Below are positions 22,434 through 34,933 of a stretch of DNA of 64,000 nucleotides, piece after piece (the stretch's first letter is position 1; the number at the start of each line of letters is the position of its first letter). The DNA is taken from NCBI GenBank assembly GCA_963678675.1, contig OY783197.1:1646400-1710399 (forward strand), written 5' to 3'. Below the pieces are notes generated by a model. It ran no database searches. It had not been told where the DNA came from and saw only the letters and a program-made list of their open reading frames with translations. A program made the translations under genes and the position numbers. The stretch comes from Xiphydria camelus (lineage: Eukaryota; Arthropoda; Insecta; Hymenoptera; Xiphydriidae).

Positions 22434-22640
22434 GTTTAACCTACTCGCCAAGGAAGAAATTTCAATTACTATTATATCTCGTTATCAATGAGTTTTTGGC
22501 CTATATCGATGTAAGACTTTATTATAGATTGAAACGTAATCTTTAAAAAAGTATTATACAAATATCAGCTAAAAGCTCATAGTTAATGAAATAATAGTGA
22601 TTGAAGTTTCTTTCCCCTGGCGAGTAAGTTTAGTCTCACA
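22434..22640. repeat. Family A palindromic MITE
   Basis: Second copy, direct orientation, only about 18 bp from the previous one and very similar to it across the centre ('gattgaaacgtaatcttta'). Unlike its neighbour it has the complete right arm ending 'gtaagtttagtctcaca'. Confidence 0.85.
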
Positions 22641-24439
22641 TGGTGGATGCAGATAGGAGAAGAACCGTTTAACGAATTTAACGTCGACGGCGGCTCGGAG
22701 ATCGTTGCAATCGCGCGAGAAAACCCACTGGAAACCGAGAAACCGTTACCAGGATGCATGCACCAGTACGAGCAGGAAGTCGAGAGTTTGCGAAACCGTC
22801 CTACGTCGGTGAAAACTTCAACGTCACCTGGAGAAAGTGAGGAAGAAAGTGGCAACGATCTTTGTCGATCGATTTGTGCAATATGTATATCTTTAGGGGG
22901 GGAATAGATCCCGGAAAGGCCGATATTTCGATTCGGCAACTGACCGAGCCAATAGACCGCGTGTACCGATTAATTTATGGACTCGTTATTCGAGGAAGAT
23001 TTATCTATACGTTTTTCTGAAATACGTACAAATCCTGATGGAAAAACGTTGAGATATTTTTACGTTTTTCTGACTTTCTGTAGTTTTTTTTAAACATTTT
23101 ATAACATTTTCAGGGAAGCATCAGGTTGCCACAAAAGTTTTGTTACACGTGGAGACAAATTTGAAAGGTTCAAGTGTAACAAAACTTTTACAGCGAACTA
23201 ATATCAGAGTTCGTCAAAGAAATTTCCCAAAATATCCATTTTCCTTTTACGCGTAAAAACTTTTCTACAAAATTCAGATAAACTCTGACAAATATCTGAG
23301 AAAATTCTGAAAAATGTCTGAGAAACTCTGGAATTCGATCATTTTTCGAAATTTTCTGTAAAAATACATGCAGAAATTTTGCAGAATTTTACAGATTCTT
23401 TCCAGATATTTGTCAGTGTTCATTAGACTTCTTCAGAAAAGTTTTTGTGGGTGAAAGAAAAATAGATATTTTTTTGGCTACTTCCCTGAAAATACTCCAA
23501 TTACTACAGAAAGTTGGAAAAAGTCGGAGCTTTTATCAGGAATTTCTTACATCAATTTTTCCACCAGAAAATCGTCTAGTTCCGCCAATGATAAGCTCGC
23601 AATTAATTCCGTGGGACATTGAGAAAGTTTACACGATTCCCGATTACGACGAATCACCGACGTAGCGTTATACTGCCCTCGCATCCTCGAGCCGAACGAA
23701 GGATTTTCTCTTACCGTGATTAAACTACGCGTCATCGCGATCGGCCGACGTTCCGCTGACTTATTACTCGCGAAAGAAATGGCTGGACGGTTGAAAGAGT
23801 CAATTTTAGGATAAATACGACCGGATACGAAGGTAAAAGCTTCGCCAGCCTGCAGGAGCGGAATCCCTACACGTGCAAGCGTGACAAGGCTTTACCAAAA
23901 CAGACTGATCATAGCGTATTATTTTATTTATAGCAATAACTGCAATACTTTCCCAGAGATTGCGACCGGGAGACGGAATGAGAGCTTCTCGACCCACCCT
24001 TTCTCTCTCTCTCTCTCCCCCTTTCTCTCCTCTACCCGAGATGTACCATAACTATACGGATAATCACTGTATTGTCGTGTAGTAACGATTGCATATCTAA
24101 ATGGAAGTCTATGTGTATTTTATAGTTAAATCACGTATATCTATGTATTATTAATGTGTATCATTTTGAAACTTAGTCAAATGTTGTCTCGTGTCGATAT
24201 TATCGTAAGGGCCTTCACACAATTAGAAGAATAAGAATAAGAAGAAAAATAAGAATAAGCATTCATCCGTAAAGCTACCCAATGGCTCAGTCATCTAGTG
24301 ATTCAATCATTTCTATACCTAGTGACTCGAACTTTCTTACAATCATACCCAATATTATCACACAACCTGGAAACGTCTAAAAGAAATTTAAACACAAGAA
24401 AATGAATCAGACATTTTTAATACTCGTAATTCGGTTTTC
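22641..24439. other. Intergenic; small foldback at 23128-23200
   Basis: 'gttgccacaaaagttttgtt' is mirrored by 'aacaaaacttttacagcgaa'. 23270-23420 has recurring 'tctgagaaa' and 'cagaattt' words. Open frames at 22647-22907 and 23447-23665 are unsupported by any domain or splice site. Confidence 0.35.
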
Positions 24440-24740
24440 TCACTAATTTTTTTTCTTGCCGATTCGAAAAATTAAAAAAAAATTAATATCCCGTATTTTT
24501 TCATTCTTTATTTTTGGCTTTATCAAAGTTGAAAAACGGTATTTTGAAATGCAGCTCGCACTCGTTGATTGGCACAAGAGTGCACTTCTCTTATATTTCG
24601 ATGACGTTAAAATATTGCAAAGAAAAACGTGCTTATAACTGCGAATAATTATTTTTTCGATTTTTTTTGTCGGTGTGTAGTATTAAATATGTATACAAAT
24701 TACAGATTGATTTTAAAAATATGAATATTTTTCTTCGAAA
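24440..24740 (-). repeat. Family G element, reversed
   Basis: It contains 'attaatatcccgtatttttt', 'tttttggcttta', 'gatgacgt' and 'cttataactgcgaataatt' in the reversed family order. Confidence 0.65.
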
Positions 24741-26104
24741 AGACCGAATTTTAAATGCAGTTGCAGCTGCAATATTGGTAATAATCTAATGACGTAGCGA
24801 AGACATGGTCGCAAAGATCATGGAAAATAGAAAAATAGAAAATATTAATTGAACCATTAGATGGCTCTACGGGACAATGTGTATTCTTACTCTTATGTTT
24901 ACTCCTATTCTTATTCTTCCAATTGTGTAGACGTCCTAAAAGAAAAAACAAATCGCGATTCGGTGCGATCGATCGAGCTTGATATCGCGCGAATCGTAAT
25001 AAGTTACGGTCATTGTTAATCGCGAATACAAAGTACGCCTGTGTACGCGTCCGCCTGCCTCGATTGAGAGAGATACGTGTATGTATATTTAATTGTTTTA
25101 CATTAAAAAATATATATACCCATTGGAGAATTTCCCGCGTCAAATTGTTGCGCCGTCGCCAAGCATTTCGCTCGGACTCTTCCAATTTGCAGTTGCCAAA
25201 ATGAACTTGAGTACTCGTTAAGAAATTGCGGGCGCGTCGATGAACGAATCATCGAACGCTTGATATTGCGGCCAGTAACTGTAGTATCGTCTATTCTTCG
25301 AACGTTTCAACGTATCGTGTAACGTGTCGCACATTCGTAACAATTTTGTGTACATATTAATTTTACCGAGAGATTGTATATAGAGCGTAATAACAAAGTA
25401 AATGTTAATGCTATTGTAACGAACGATGTATTAATTGTAACTGTATTAAACGTTAATGTATTATTTATAGCTGAATATATTGATGTATATTACGTATGTC
25501 ATGTACCGTAAGATCATTTGTTTGATCGCGAACGAAGTGGAGGAATTAAAAATTGTACCGATGACATAACTATGCTAAATGCTCCTATTTTCTTTCCTTT
25601 TGTACTGTTTTTTTTTTTTTCATTTGAGAGGACTCTCATCCTTCTCGAAACTTGGATGGGCCTCACAGCATCCCTGAGCTTTATTTGAAAGGAAATAGAA
25701 TATATTTTTTTTCAAAATAGGGACGAAATAAGGTACATGGAAGATGAAAAAATATACGATATTCTTTCACAGCATAAAAACATATACTTATTATACAACC
25801 AAGCCTAAAAATAAGATTAACTTAGCAGAAACTACGAGTAAGTTGATCTTATTTTTAGACCTGTTCGTATAATATATAGGTATACATTTTTATACTTTAA
25901 TTCAGAAGTAAAAGAGATTAATGTTCTACTTCTCATAAGATTTTATGCCAAATAGACATTAATTTATTAGATTCGTGTTTCTCTCACAAGGTAATGATTC
26001 ATCACACAAATTTAATTGAAGGTTCCTACCATTTATATCTGTCAATTTACCGAATTTGATCAAAATCGTTCTGTTAATAATTCTATTATTGATTCTCTTT
26101 AAAA
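24741..26104. other. Intergenic; foldback at 25780-25877
   Basis: 'caagcctaaaaataagatta' is mirrored by 'gatcttatttttagacctg' within a 98-bp foldback. Elsewhere the sequence is AT-rich with no supported gene. Confidence 0.4.
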
Positions 26105-26260
26105 CGTCCTACGACCCACTTGTGGACTACCTTTACCATTGAAAGACATCTTTAAGACAGTCATGTCTAAAAGTCGTCTGAAAATGGGACGTATGTAAGA
26201 TATTTTGACTTTTAGCTCGTATGCTGCCTCACATCTCTGTTCAAATTATTTAAAGTAGAG
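26105..26260. repeat. Family J fragment (gacgtct-rich)
   Basis: It shares words such as 'cattgaaagacatctttaag', 'gtctaaaagtcgtctgaaaa' and 'gggacgt' with the longer block at 36370-36890. Confidence 0.5.
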
Positions 26261-26988
26261 TGCTCTTAGAGACAGTTTACAATTTTAGAGTACTTTTAAG
26301 ATATGGTGCTAAAGTAGGGCACTTTTAGGGTAAATAGGGACACACTGTGAGGCCTACTCGGAAATCGTTTACTCCGGCCTGGGATCGAAACTATGTTTTA
26401 CTATTTGGATTTTTAATTGGAATTGAATCGTTCATTTTAGAAAGAAATGCAAGAATCGAAGCTACATTTCGTTACTTGGAATTTTAGTTGGAACTGAATC
26501 GTTTATTTTAGGAAAAAACATAACATTATAGGTATTGATGAGGGAATAAAAAATTGTCTGCAGAATTAAATAATTTTTTATGTGAAGATCCGCAAGTCCT
26601 ACGCATTGGTGTGACGGGAGTACGAAATTAGCTTGGCGGTAAAGGATTTATGGTGAGTTTGCCGTACTAATTTACGCAATTTGGTAATTTGCACTGAGAG
26701 AAATAATTGTTAGTGTTAAACAAATATTCGGTTGAACCTATCCTCTTCTTTATCCCTTTCCCGCGCGACGCACGCATATATAGAGAAAAAATGAAGATTG
26801 ACTAAAGTAGCGGTCACAGACGTGGAAATGCTGATTCAGTTAATTGAATTAAATAATTCGGTTATTATGATTAAGAAATGTTTGAAAATAACAAAATAAT
26901 TGTAGCAAATTATATAACGTAATTTAATTAACTAAATCTGCTTTCCTCCAGCCATGACTTCTAATTTAATCGAATCTATAATACATTA
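26261..26988. other. Intergenic, no gene seen
   Basis: AT-rich. 'cactgagagaaataattgtt' at 26693 is a typical MITE terminus, but I cannot find its partner. Confidence 0.35.
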
Positions 26989-27268
26989 AAGAAAATAATT
27001 GATAATATTAAAAGAGCTCTTCAATCAAGAACATATAACCTTACAAATTTTTAAGAAAACAGATTCTTGATAGAAGAAACTATATTCTTGATTAAAGAAT
27101 ATTGTTTCGAGCCCAAGAAATTTTTTCTGTGCAAAGAAAAAAGATTATAAAGATATAAAATATTTTCTTGTGTACAAAAAAAACCATAGCTTGATTATGA
27201 AATTATATCATTGTCTTTTGATTGAAAAAAACATTCTTTTGACACCAGCAATTATTTTTCTCAGTGTC
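26989..27268. repeat. Family C MITE
   Basis: Left end 'agaaaataattgataatatt', right end 'acaccagcaattatttttct' with CAGTG. The interior shares 'ttcttgtgtacaaaaa' and 'gattatgaaattatatca' with other copies. Confidence 0.7.
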
Positions 27269-27507
27269 CAAGGCTTCTCTAAAAAAAACGTACATATTCG
27301 TAAACATCTAGAAATGCGTAAATCAAATTTGGGAAAACATGAGGCGTTGATTTATAGGATCGCGTCCGACGGTTCAGGGTGAATGAATGCAGGTAGGATT
27401 CAATTGTAATAAAGTTAACAATGAAAAAATCGTATATATGTAGATAACTTCCATACATAATCAACACTCACTAATCAACTCCCCTAAACATGCAAATCCA
27501 ATTCACA

Positions 27508-28254
27508 TCAAGTCTTCAAACCCTTGAAACCTCTCCCCAGGATATACTTCTCCGAGGATTCGTCCCTAGAAGCCGGAGGCTTCACCGGTTTCACCTTCTT
27601 ATAAAACCTCCCTACGTCCCGTTGGAATTGGCAAGTCCTCCCGCCGTCCCATACCTTAGCCAAAAACGTTCCGCCCACCCGTGAAATGCTCAGGGCGAAC
27701 TTCATCGCCGAGTACACGAGCTGCATGATATTGTCGTGATCAATCTCCCTCACACCGGAAGCGTTCGGCGCCATGTCCGAGAGCACTACGTCTACCAAAC
27801 GACCGTCCAATAATTCGCGCAACTTATCCTGCGTCTCCGTCGCCGAGAAGTCGAGGCTGCCGAGACACGTGGCACCTTCCACGGGAAATATCGGCAGCCT
27901 GTCCACCGCAAAGACGGTACCCACCGGACTGTCGAGGATCTTTCCGTCGGCATTGACGAGCTTCGTGGCGACCTGCGTCCAGCTGCCCGGCGCGGCGCCG
28001 CAGTCGACGACGACCTGGCCCGGCGTCAGGATGCCGAATCTCTTGTTTATCTCCAAGAGTTTAAACGCGCTCCTGCACCGGTAGTTCTCCTGCTTTGCTT
28101 TCTCTACGTAGGGGTCCTTCAGTTGTCGCACGATCCAGTGCTGCGAGCTCGGCTTGCGTCCCTTCAATGTCTTCGGCGTCTCCCCCGCCAGCGCGGAGCA
28201 AGTGTGAAAGCCGCCGATTTTCATCGCGCGGCGCGTGTTCGATTTCGCCAGCAT
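27508..28254 (-). CDS. Mitochondrial rRNA 2'-O-methyltransferase MRM2 (FtsJ/RrmJ family)
   Basis: Single-exon enzyme that uses S-adenosylmethionine to methylate the 2'-hydroxyl of a uridine in the peptidyl-transferase loop of mitochondrial 16S rRNA (family knowledge). The 248-residue form starting at 28254 matches the usual length of about 246. An upstream in-frame ATG at 28461 would add 69 residues without family similarity. Visible motifs are RSAFKL with catalytic K65, SAM motif I DCGAAPGSW at 84-92, SDMAPN with D160, FLAKVWDG with K200 and SSEKYIL with E235. The K-D-K-E tetrad is therefore complete. The first 30 residues are basic and Ser/Thr-rich, as expected for a mitochondrial targeting peptide. 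It lies head to head with WDR45B. Confidence 0.95.
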   Translation of the reverse strand: MLAKSNTRRAMKIGGFHTCSALAGETPKTLKGRKPSSQHWIVRQLKDPYVEKAKQENYRCRSAFKLLEINKRFGILTPGQVVVDCGAAPGSWTQVATKLVNADGKILDSPVGTVFAVDRLPIFPVEGATCLGSLDFSATETQDKLRELLDGRLVDVVLSDMAPNASGVREIDHDNIMQLVYSAMKFALSISRVGGTFLAKVWDGGRTCQFQRDVGRFYKKVKPVKPPASRDESSEKYILGRGFKGLKT

Positions 28255-28708
28255 GATCGCGACGGCGAGTCGAACTTCTCGCGCGAAGGTTATGTCACGC
28301 CGGATCGACAATCCGTCGAGAGCGAGAGCGTTTCTCGACGCGATCGAATCGTGCGAATTTATCGGAGAACTTGACGCGATGCGCGCACCACGCGCAGCTA
28401 AGAATTCCCGTAATTTTCGCTTCGCAGACGACAAACTCCGATATTCACCGACGATAAACACGCGAGGACGCCGTGTCTTCGCGACGAGCGGCGGCCATCG
28501 CGCTCCGCGCGCCTCGCGATTGGTCGCGACGCGCGCGCCATTTTTTGATCAGCTGATCAGCTGATGCCGCCCGTCATGCGCGACATGGTGTCCGATGGTG
28601 TCGGTACTTCGTGGCAGGGAATCTCGCGCGACTTGCCGGTGAAGATGTGACTGAATTCCACGAGGGAACGGTCCTCGGGTTGGATGAAAAGTTGGGAAAA
28701 CGCTCAGA
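28255..28708. promoter_or_regulatory. Divergent MRM2/WDR45B promoter
   Basis: Only 454 bp separate the two start codons. The interval is CpG-rich. It contains GATTGG (an inverted CCAAT box) at 28519-28524, GCGCGCCATTTT at about 28535-28546 (inverse of the YY1/Pho core AAAATGGC), and tgatcagctgatcagctgat at 28546-28565, which holds two CAGCTG E-boxes in overlapping TGATCA palindromes. Bidirectional use is inferred from the arrangement. Confidence 0.7.
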
Positions 28709-31700
28709 ATGAATTTGACCGCGGGGAATCCCCACGGGAACGGATTGCTCTACGCTGGCTTCAATCAGGATCAAGGTGGGTTGCTTTTCGTATAGCTGTT
28801 GACAGTGCTGGCATGCGATGTCAAAATTGTTATTTGTGCACCCCTAACCTTGCGTGTTTGGCATTTTTTTTATATATTTGTAGCATAGAACTTTTAGAGG
28901 AGAGGCTTTGATTTCGAATTGTATCGATTGTTGTACAATTTTAACCGTCTTCCCCGAGTTTCTCGAGATTTCTTTTAATATATTCAGTTTCGCACACCAC
29001 GCGTTGTTATTATTCTCTGAATCTAACCTCGTATCCCCCCCTGAAGCTTCACGGGTTAAATAATTTGCATTGCGGAGCGAATCGTTGCTCGTCTATCTCA
29101 ACTCCAATTTACATCGGATTGCAATAGTGCAGATTCTTCGTAGATCGAATCGTCGGTTACTTATTGTCGTTCTATTTCTGTTCCGTCTGTTTATCAATAT
29201 CGTATGCCCTTCGCTTAGAATATTTTAAGTCATAATACACCCGAAAAAAATCACCTGTAAATATTATTAAGAAATACCAGACGTTAATGTTAAAATTCTC
29301 AGAGTAGAACTGCGTATTTCGAATGATTAACGTAATCGTTGCGCGTTAAGCAAGCAATCGTAGTCACATTTACATCGCCGATGAAATAAATCAAATTTAA
29401 AGTTTGTCCGCTTCTCGAAAGTGAAGTAACAATCCCTGTTCATACCGATAATGAATGGAAATACGGTGAATTTATCTGTTAACGGTGCAAACGATAATGG
29501 GGCGGGGAACGCGAGGAGCGCGGTAAACAGATAACGATATCGTTGCCCTTTCCGAGTTCATTACCACCTCTTGTGCTTGCAGGATGTTTTGCTTGCGGCA
29601 TGGAAAATGGCTTCAGAGTGTACAACTGTAATCCGTTGAAGGAAAAGGAGCGCCACGACTTTAGCGACGGAGGTCTCGGATACGTGGAAATGCTCTTTAG
29701 GTGTAATTATTTAGCGCTCGTGGGCGGAGGCGCCAAACCGATGTACCCCACCAATAGAGGTGAGTATCGCAACAGCGAAGCCGGCAAAAGATTAATTTTA
29801 CGGCGGCATTTAAACGTCGTGTACGAAGAAAGTCGTAAACGATTTATAATCTCGTTGTTAACCGCGGCTACGATTTCCGCCGTGCGTTAAATCCGGGATT
29901 TAACGAGGATTCACGAATCCTACGCTGTATTTAGAAAGAATTTTAACGATTGCAAGCTTAATCTTGGCTTTGTGATTAACGTTTAAGCCGTTGATCTGCT
30001 TTAATTCAATCCTTGGAGAAAATCTATTCAGTTGAAACCGTTTTTCAGTCATGATATGGGACGATATAAAAAAGGCCATAGCTATTACGCTAGATTTCAG
30101 TGCCGCGGTGAAGGGCGTGAAATTACGGCGCGACAGGATAGTGGTGGTCTTGGAGGGGGTGATAAAAGTTTACACGTTCACGCAAAACCCCCAGCAACTG
30201 CACGTTTTCGAAACTAATCCCAATCCGCGTGGGCTGTGTGTCTTGTGCCCGAATAGCGATAATTCTTTGCTCGTGTTTCCAGGACGAAAGAACGGTCACG
30301 TGCAAGGTAGGGAATTGCAGTGGGGCGGGGCTAGTTTGCTCCGAAATTTAATACAAAAAATGTACAGAGATATTTAACTGGAATTTTAACCCATTAGTGC
30401 TCACTGGCAACTTTAACTGCCGAGCATTTTTTTTGTTTTAATAATTGGACTAAGCATTTTCACGTTGTTTATAAAATGTTTCCGAAAGCTTAATTTTATT
30501 TTTAAAAAGTACAACATTTTTTGAAACCGATTCCCAAATTTTGCAGAAACTGAAAATGGATTAAGATTGAAATTATAACAGAAAAAAGTGCGTAAGGTTT
30601 TACTTTGCTTCACTTTTCATTTCTCTGACGAATAAAGCATCTGCTACAAACGTGGATTCACTTTTTCACGCATTTGAAAAATAAATTGAAACATCAAATG
30701 ACCAAATTCGTCAATACTTTTCCCTCAAATTCATCAATGCATCATTTTCCTAGTTTATCGAACGGCTTTTTTTCCATTTAAGGGTTTCCTTTTCTTTCAA
30801 AGACCTTAAAATATCGGAGAAAAGTAGCCCTGCGTTACGTTATTTAACGGGATGGCAGACATCCAAGCGCGTCAGTCGTAGACAACCGATCTTTCTCACA
30901 GTTATAGATCTGGCAAATACGGAGAAACAGCCTCTCAATATAGAGGCGCACGAAACTCCGTTGTCCTGTATAGCGTTGAATCTACAGGGCACGAGATTAG
31001 CAACCGCTTCCGAAAAAGGTACCTTAATTCGAGTGTTCGAAACGCAAAGTGGAAATATGATCAACGAATTGAGGAGGGGAGCGCATCACGCGAATATATA
31101 TTGGTGAGGGGAAAATGTTCCTTTTAATAATTTTCCATTTCACGTGTAATAATTATTATAAACAGAGAAGAATAGAACCCCCCGTTTCCTGATAAATCAC
31201 ATAAAAAAAATACTAAATAGCTACACCGAAAGAAATAATTGCTAATGTAAAAAAAATATTTCTTGGACCAAGAACATAGAATCTTAAAAATTTTTAAGTA
31301 TACAGATTTTGAGGCAAAAAATATATATTCTCTTATTATATACAAGAACACCTTCATTGGAACAAGAAATTCTTCTTGTGCAAAAAAAAATAATAATTAC
31401 TCGAGCCTATCGAATATTTTTTTACACCAAGAAAATCATGCCTTGATTCTGGAATTATATCTTGTTTTTGATCGAAGAAAACATTTGGTTGGCACCAGCA
31501 ATTATTTCTCTCGGTGTACACTGAGAGAAAAATTTGGTCAAAAGATTTAATTGGTTTAAATTAATCGAAACAAGAATATATTTATTTGAGTTAAGGAAAT
31601 CGTGTTTAGTTCAATACTCGTTTATTTACAGTAAGTATAAGTGTAAGCATATTAAACTAACACTTATTTGGTTCAACTGTACATAAATAGTCATATATTG

Positions 31701-33359
31701 TAGTAACTAAGTATAAACGTTCAGTAATTAAACATATATTAATTGTAAATGAACGGTTATTGAATTGAACATAATTATCCAAAATTAAGAAAATATTTAA
31801 TTGCTCGAAATAATTCAAACCAAATAAATCGATTCAACTAATTCTTTTTCTCAGTGTAAAACTTTTTTTGACGACTGTGTAGAACTCTTGCGTTTTATGT
31901 TCGGTATTCCCAGTATCAGCTAGCGTTTCGCGCAGATGCTATACAAATTTTTAATTCGATTTTTCATGCCAAAAAGTCTAACTCTAAGACGATACTGGAA
32001 TATTACTGAAAATTTCATTTACTCGGTGGTTGGAAAACCGTAAAGTTTGCACCCCATTTTTTGTTAAAGTCCGATTTCGCTATTTTATATAATCACTGGA
32101 ACTATTTCTTCAAATCATCGACAACTATTGCTCTTATTATAAGTGATTCAGAACTCTAAGCAGAACTATGATTTTTAACTATCGGAGTGCTGACTCTACA
32201 CGCATACGAATAATTCTCGGATAACCGTATAAAGTTCAGTATGGTCGTTTCAGTATAAACTTTAATCACGATTCAACCTGGCTATGCGTCGCGAGCGATC
32301 ACGGCACGGTCCACGTTTTCGCCGTGGAGGATCAGAAACTGAATCGCCAATCTAGCTTAGCATCGGCCACTTTCCTGCCAAAGTACTTCAGCTCGAATTG
32401 GAGCTTTTGCAAGTTTCAAGTACCCGGTGGCCCGCAGTGTATATGCGCGTTTGGGACGGACAACAATAGTATTATAGGTCAGTCGAAAACGTATTGATGG
32501 TATTCGGGGTCGACCTACTTCGGTTCAACGCTTACAAAAGAGTAGTTTACTTAATCGCAGGATAACTGGGGAGTTTTTTCAATCAACTCTACTCGAGAAT
32601 CAGGGTGTCTAGCGATTAGGGGTAATAAATTTTTGTGATATTTCCATGATCTTCCGCCGCCGGCGAGATTTCTGTATTTTTCTATAATCGCACTAATGAT
32701 TTTCAAAGTATTTCTACAGAATTTTTCGCTCAAATAAAAATAAACTAGTGGGATTATGTATTATCTTTGCTAAAAATTAATGTTTACCGCCGATTTTTAA
32801 ATAAATAATGCAATGTTAAATTGTAAATTAATAATACTCAGATTTTTAAATGACTTGAACCACTGCACGTTTCTAATTTCTGGTAGATATTTTTTCATCA
32901 AAACTTCCCCCTTTTCCGTTTAAATTTCCTTATTTCTTCTAGAATTAAATAAATAGGGGCTGTGTGAAGCCTGATGATATTTCCATGATATTCCATATGC
33001 AAAAAACAATTCCACGTTATTTCCACGACCTCCATGATTTCCACAATCGCTAGAAACCCTGAGAATCCATAGTTTTCAACGAAATAGAGAGAATTTCGTA
33101 AAACTACCATAAACTCCGAATCGCCCGTTAAAAACTGCCTCGAAAGAAGAGGCGAAACGACTGTTTTACAAGCGCTAAATCGAGGTAGCTCCTCGCGATC
33201 GCCAGTTTTCAGGTCTAACAATTTTTTTCGTAACGGCAATGTTCTCGTACAGTGATATGCGCCGACGGTAGCTACTACAAGTTCGTGTTCAACCCCAAGG
33301 GTGAGTGCACGCGAGACTTTTACGCGCAATTCCTCGAACTGACCGACGACAAGATGTGA
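28709..33359 (+). CDS. WDR45B / WIPI3, PROPPIN autophagy protein
   Basis: Coding exons: 28709-28775, 29583-29759, 30049-30306, 30902-31103, 32254-32477, 33253-33359, all with GT-AG introns and compatible phases. They join to 1035 bp, that is 344 residues, exactly the length of vertebrate WDR45B. The family forms a seven-bladed beta-propeller that binds PI3P and PI(3,5)P2 and supports autophagosome formation. Diagnostic stretches are [15 protein letters not shown] at the N-terminus, [34 protein letters not shown] and [10 protein letters not shown]. The lipid-binding L/FRRG motif is LRRG at 224-227. WDR45 (WIPI4) is less likely because the match is close to WIPI3 throughout. The fourth intron (31104-32253) carries two abutting MITEs. 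Confidence 0.97.
31224..31516. repeat. Family C MITE, intact, TA target site
   Basis: Terminal inverted repeats CACCGAAAGAAATAATTGCT and its counterpart ending CTCTCGGTG, flanked by TA on both sides (31222-31223 and 31517-31518). It is non-coding and lies in WDR45B intron 4. Confidence 0.85.
31519..31856. repeat. Family D MITE, intact, abutting family C
   Basis: It begins CACTGAGAGAAAAATTTGG and ends CTTTTTCTCAGTG, flanked by TA (31517-31518, shared with the previous element, and 31857-31858). A second copy is at 45214-45596. Confidence 0.85.
32550..33065. repeat. Degenerate repeat in WDR45B intron 5
   Basis: 'gatatttccatgat' recurs at 32637 and 32982. 32865-32985 ('actgcacgtttctaatttct', 'aattaaataaatag', 'gtgaagcct') is homologous to 62130-62248. 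Confidence 0.55.
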
Positions 33360-33699
33360 CTGGAAGGGAAGAATTTGTGAGCGCATATCCCCGACGTAAT
33401 TTGTTACAATTTGCCGTCGCTTTCGTTCGATTCGTCAATTACTCGTTGAGAGAGGGCAGCGAGACGGTGTGCGCGCGCGTCTGTACGAAGAGTGCGGGCG
33501 CGCGTGTTCGATACGTACGAGATAGTACCGCTCTTCGGACGAAGCGACGTTTTGCTCTCCCGGAAGTGGACCAAGCGAAGGAAGCCGTATGAATTTCCCC
33601 GGCTGTCTTCGCGTGCCTTTATATCCGGTACCGATCGAATGTTCAACGGCACGCACCCTTTAACGCGCCAAATTTTGTGTAATTGCGAACGTCTTTCCC

Positions 33700-34127
33700 T
33701 ATTGAAAAGATCCCATAGATTCTCATAGACAATTTTTTTGGGAATCTGGTGTGCTTCAGACACAACAATTCCGGATATTCACTGGAAAAGTTTGAGAAGG
33801 ACGAAAAAGAGTTCATTGAATTCTACGTCTATCCGAGATAATAGATAGGGATTTATACCGAATTTTATGCGTATCCGTAAAGATAAGTAAAACCCTTTAA
33901 AGATAATAGTCCTGTACACGTTGTTTTATTTATAATTCCTAATAAAATCTTACAAGATTTTATTTGTTTCGACAGATGCAAATAGAATCCAACACATTTC
34001 TATTCACTTCTCTGAGATTTTTACTAGTAGGTATCTGGAATTGCTGTGTCTGGAGAACATCAAATTCCCATGGGAATTCTATCAGATTTTTACACGTTTT
34101 CTGTGAGAATTTATAGCTTTTCGATAA
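33700..34127. repeat. Family R foldback element
   Basis: It begins 'attgaaaagatcccatagat' and ends with the mirror-related 'ttctatcagatttttacacg' region. The centre has 'taatagtcctgtacacgttg' and a mirrored 'aaaatcttacaagatttt'. An opposite-orientation copy occupies 42041-42448. Confidence 0.7.
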
Positions 34128-34701
34128 TTATTGCTGGAACGATGCGTCGTCTTTCGCCGGGGTCGAATAAAGACGAAATTATCCGGTCGATGAGATATTC
34201 GTACATTTCGTTCGAACGAACGAGGATGGAACGACGTATGTACCTAGTCTTAGAAAGCGATGCACGAATAGAGTTATCGTGGTAATCCATCAAATTCCTT
34301 AGTTTTTAGTGGATGTGTCGTCGGTGAATTTCGAATTCGCCGTGACGCATTGTTCATTGAATACCCCGACCCCGAAATGAAGAGTCGTTAAATATAATAC
34401 CTCGGTCAAAATTTTGGATCGGGTCGCACCGCGCGTCGGAGTTGCGTTGAACGACAATAGAAATCGCGTCACCAAAAAGTCCTGTATGCTACTTTACGCC
34501 TTTTTGGCACTGTAAAAGCCAAGAGGGCTCATAATAAACATTTGTTCTCACTATTGATAGAAATATAATACATAAAAATGGTCTGAAAATGGTAAAATAA
34601 AGATTTGAGAAGCTAAAGGCGTATAGGGTATGGTCGAATGGTCGATCATTTTTACATTAAGTCTCCCAAAAATCACGAAAACTAATGCCAAAAGGGCGTA
34701 T
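34128..34701. other. Intergenic, no gene seen
   Basis: No exon or repeat terminus that I can support. Confidence 0.35.
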
Positions 34702-34913
34702 ACCATATGAGGCTAAACTTATTCGCCAGAAAGAAAACTTCAATCACTATTGTCTCATTATTTATGAACTTTTGGCCTACATCGATGTAAGACTTTATTG
34801 TAGATAAAAATGTAATTAAAAAAAATATGATACTAATATGAGCCAAAAGCTCATAGATAATGAGATAATAGTGATTCAAGTTTCTTTCCTGGCGGGTAAA
34901 TTTAGCCTCATAT
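34702..34913. repeat. Family A palindromic MITE, near consensus
   Basis: Both termini are intact: 'accatatgaggctaaactta' on the left and 'taaatttagcctcatat' on the right. A long inverted repeat runs through the copy. Confidence 0.9.
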
Positions 34914-34933
34914 AGTTGATACATACCTTATAT

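Noticed and set aside
22647..22907. Possible 86-residue coding exon
   Set aside because: Composition is protein-like, but there is no domain, no convincing splice sites, and it starts inside the flank of a MITE.
28255..28461. Upstream start for MRM2 at 28461
   Set aside because: The extra 69 residues have no family similarity and would cover much of the promoter shared with WDR45B. The start at 28254 gives the normal family length.
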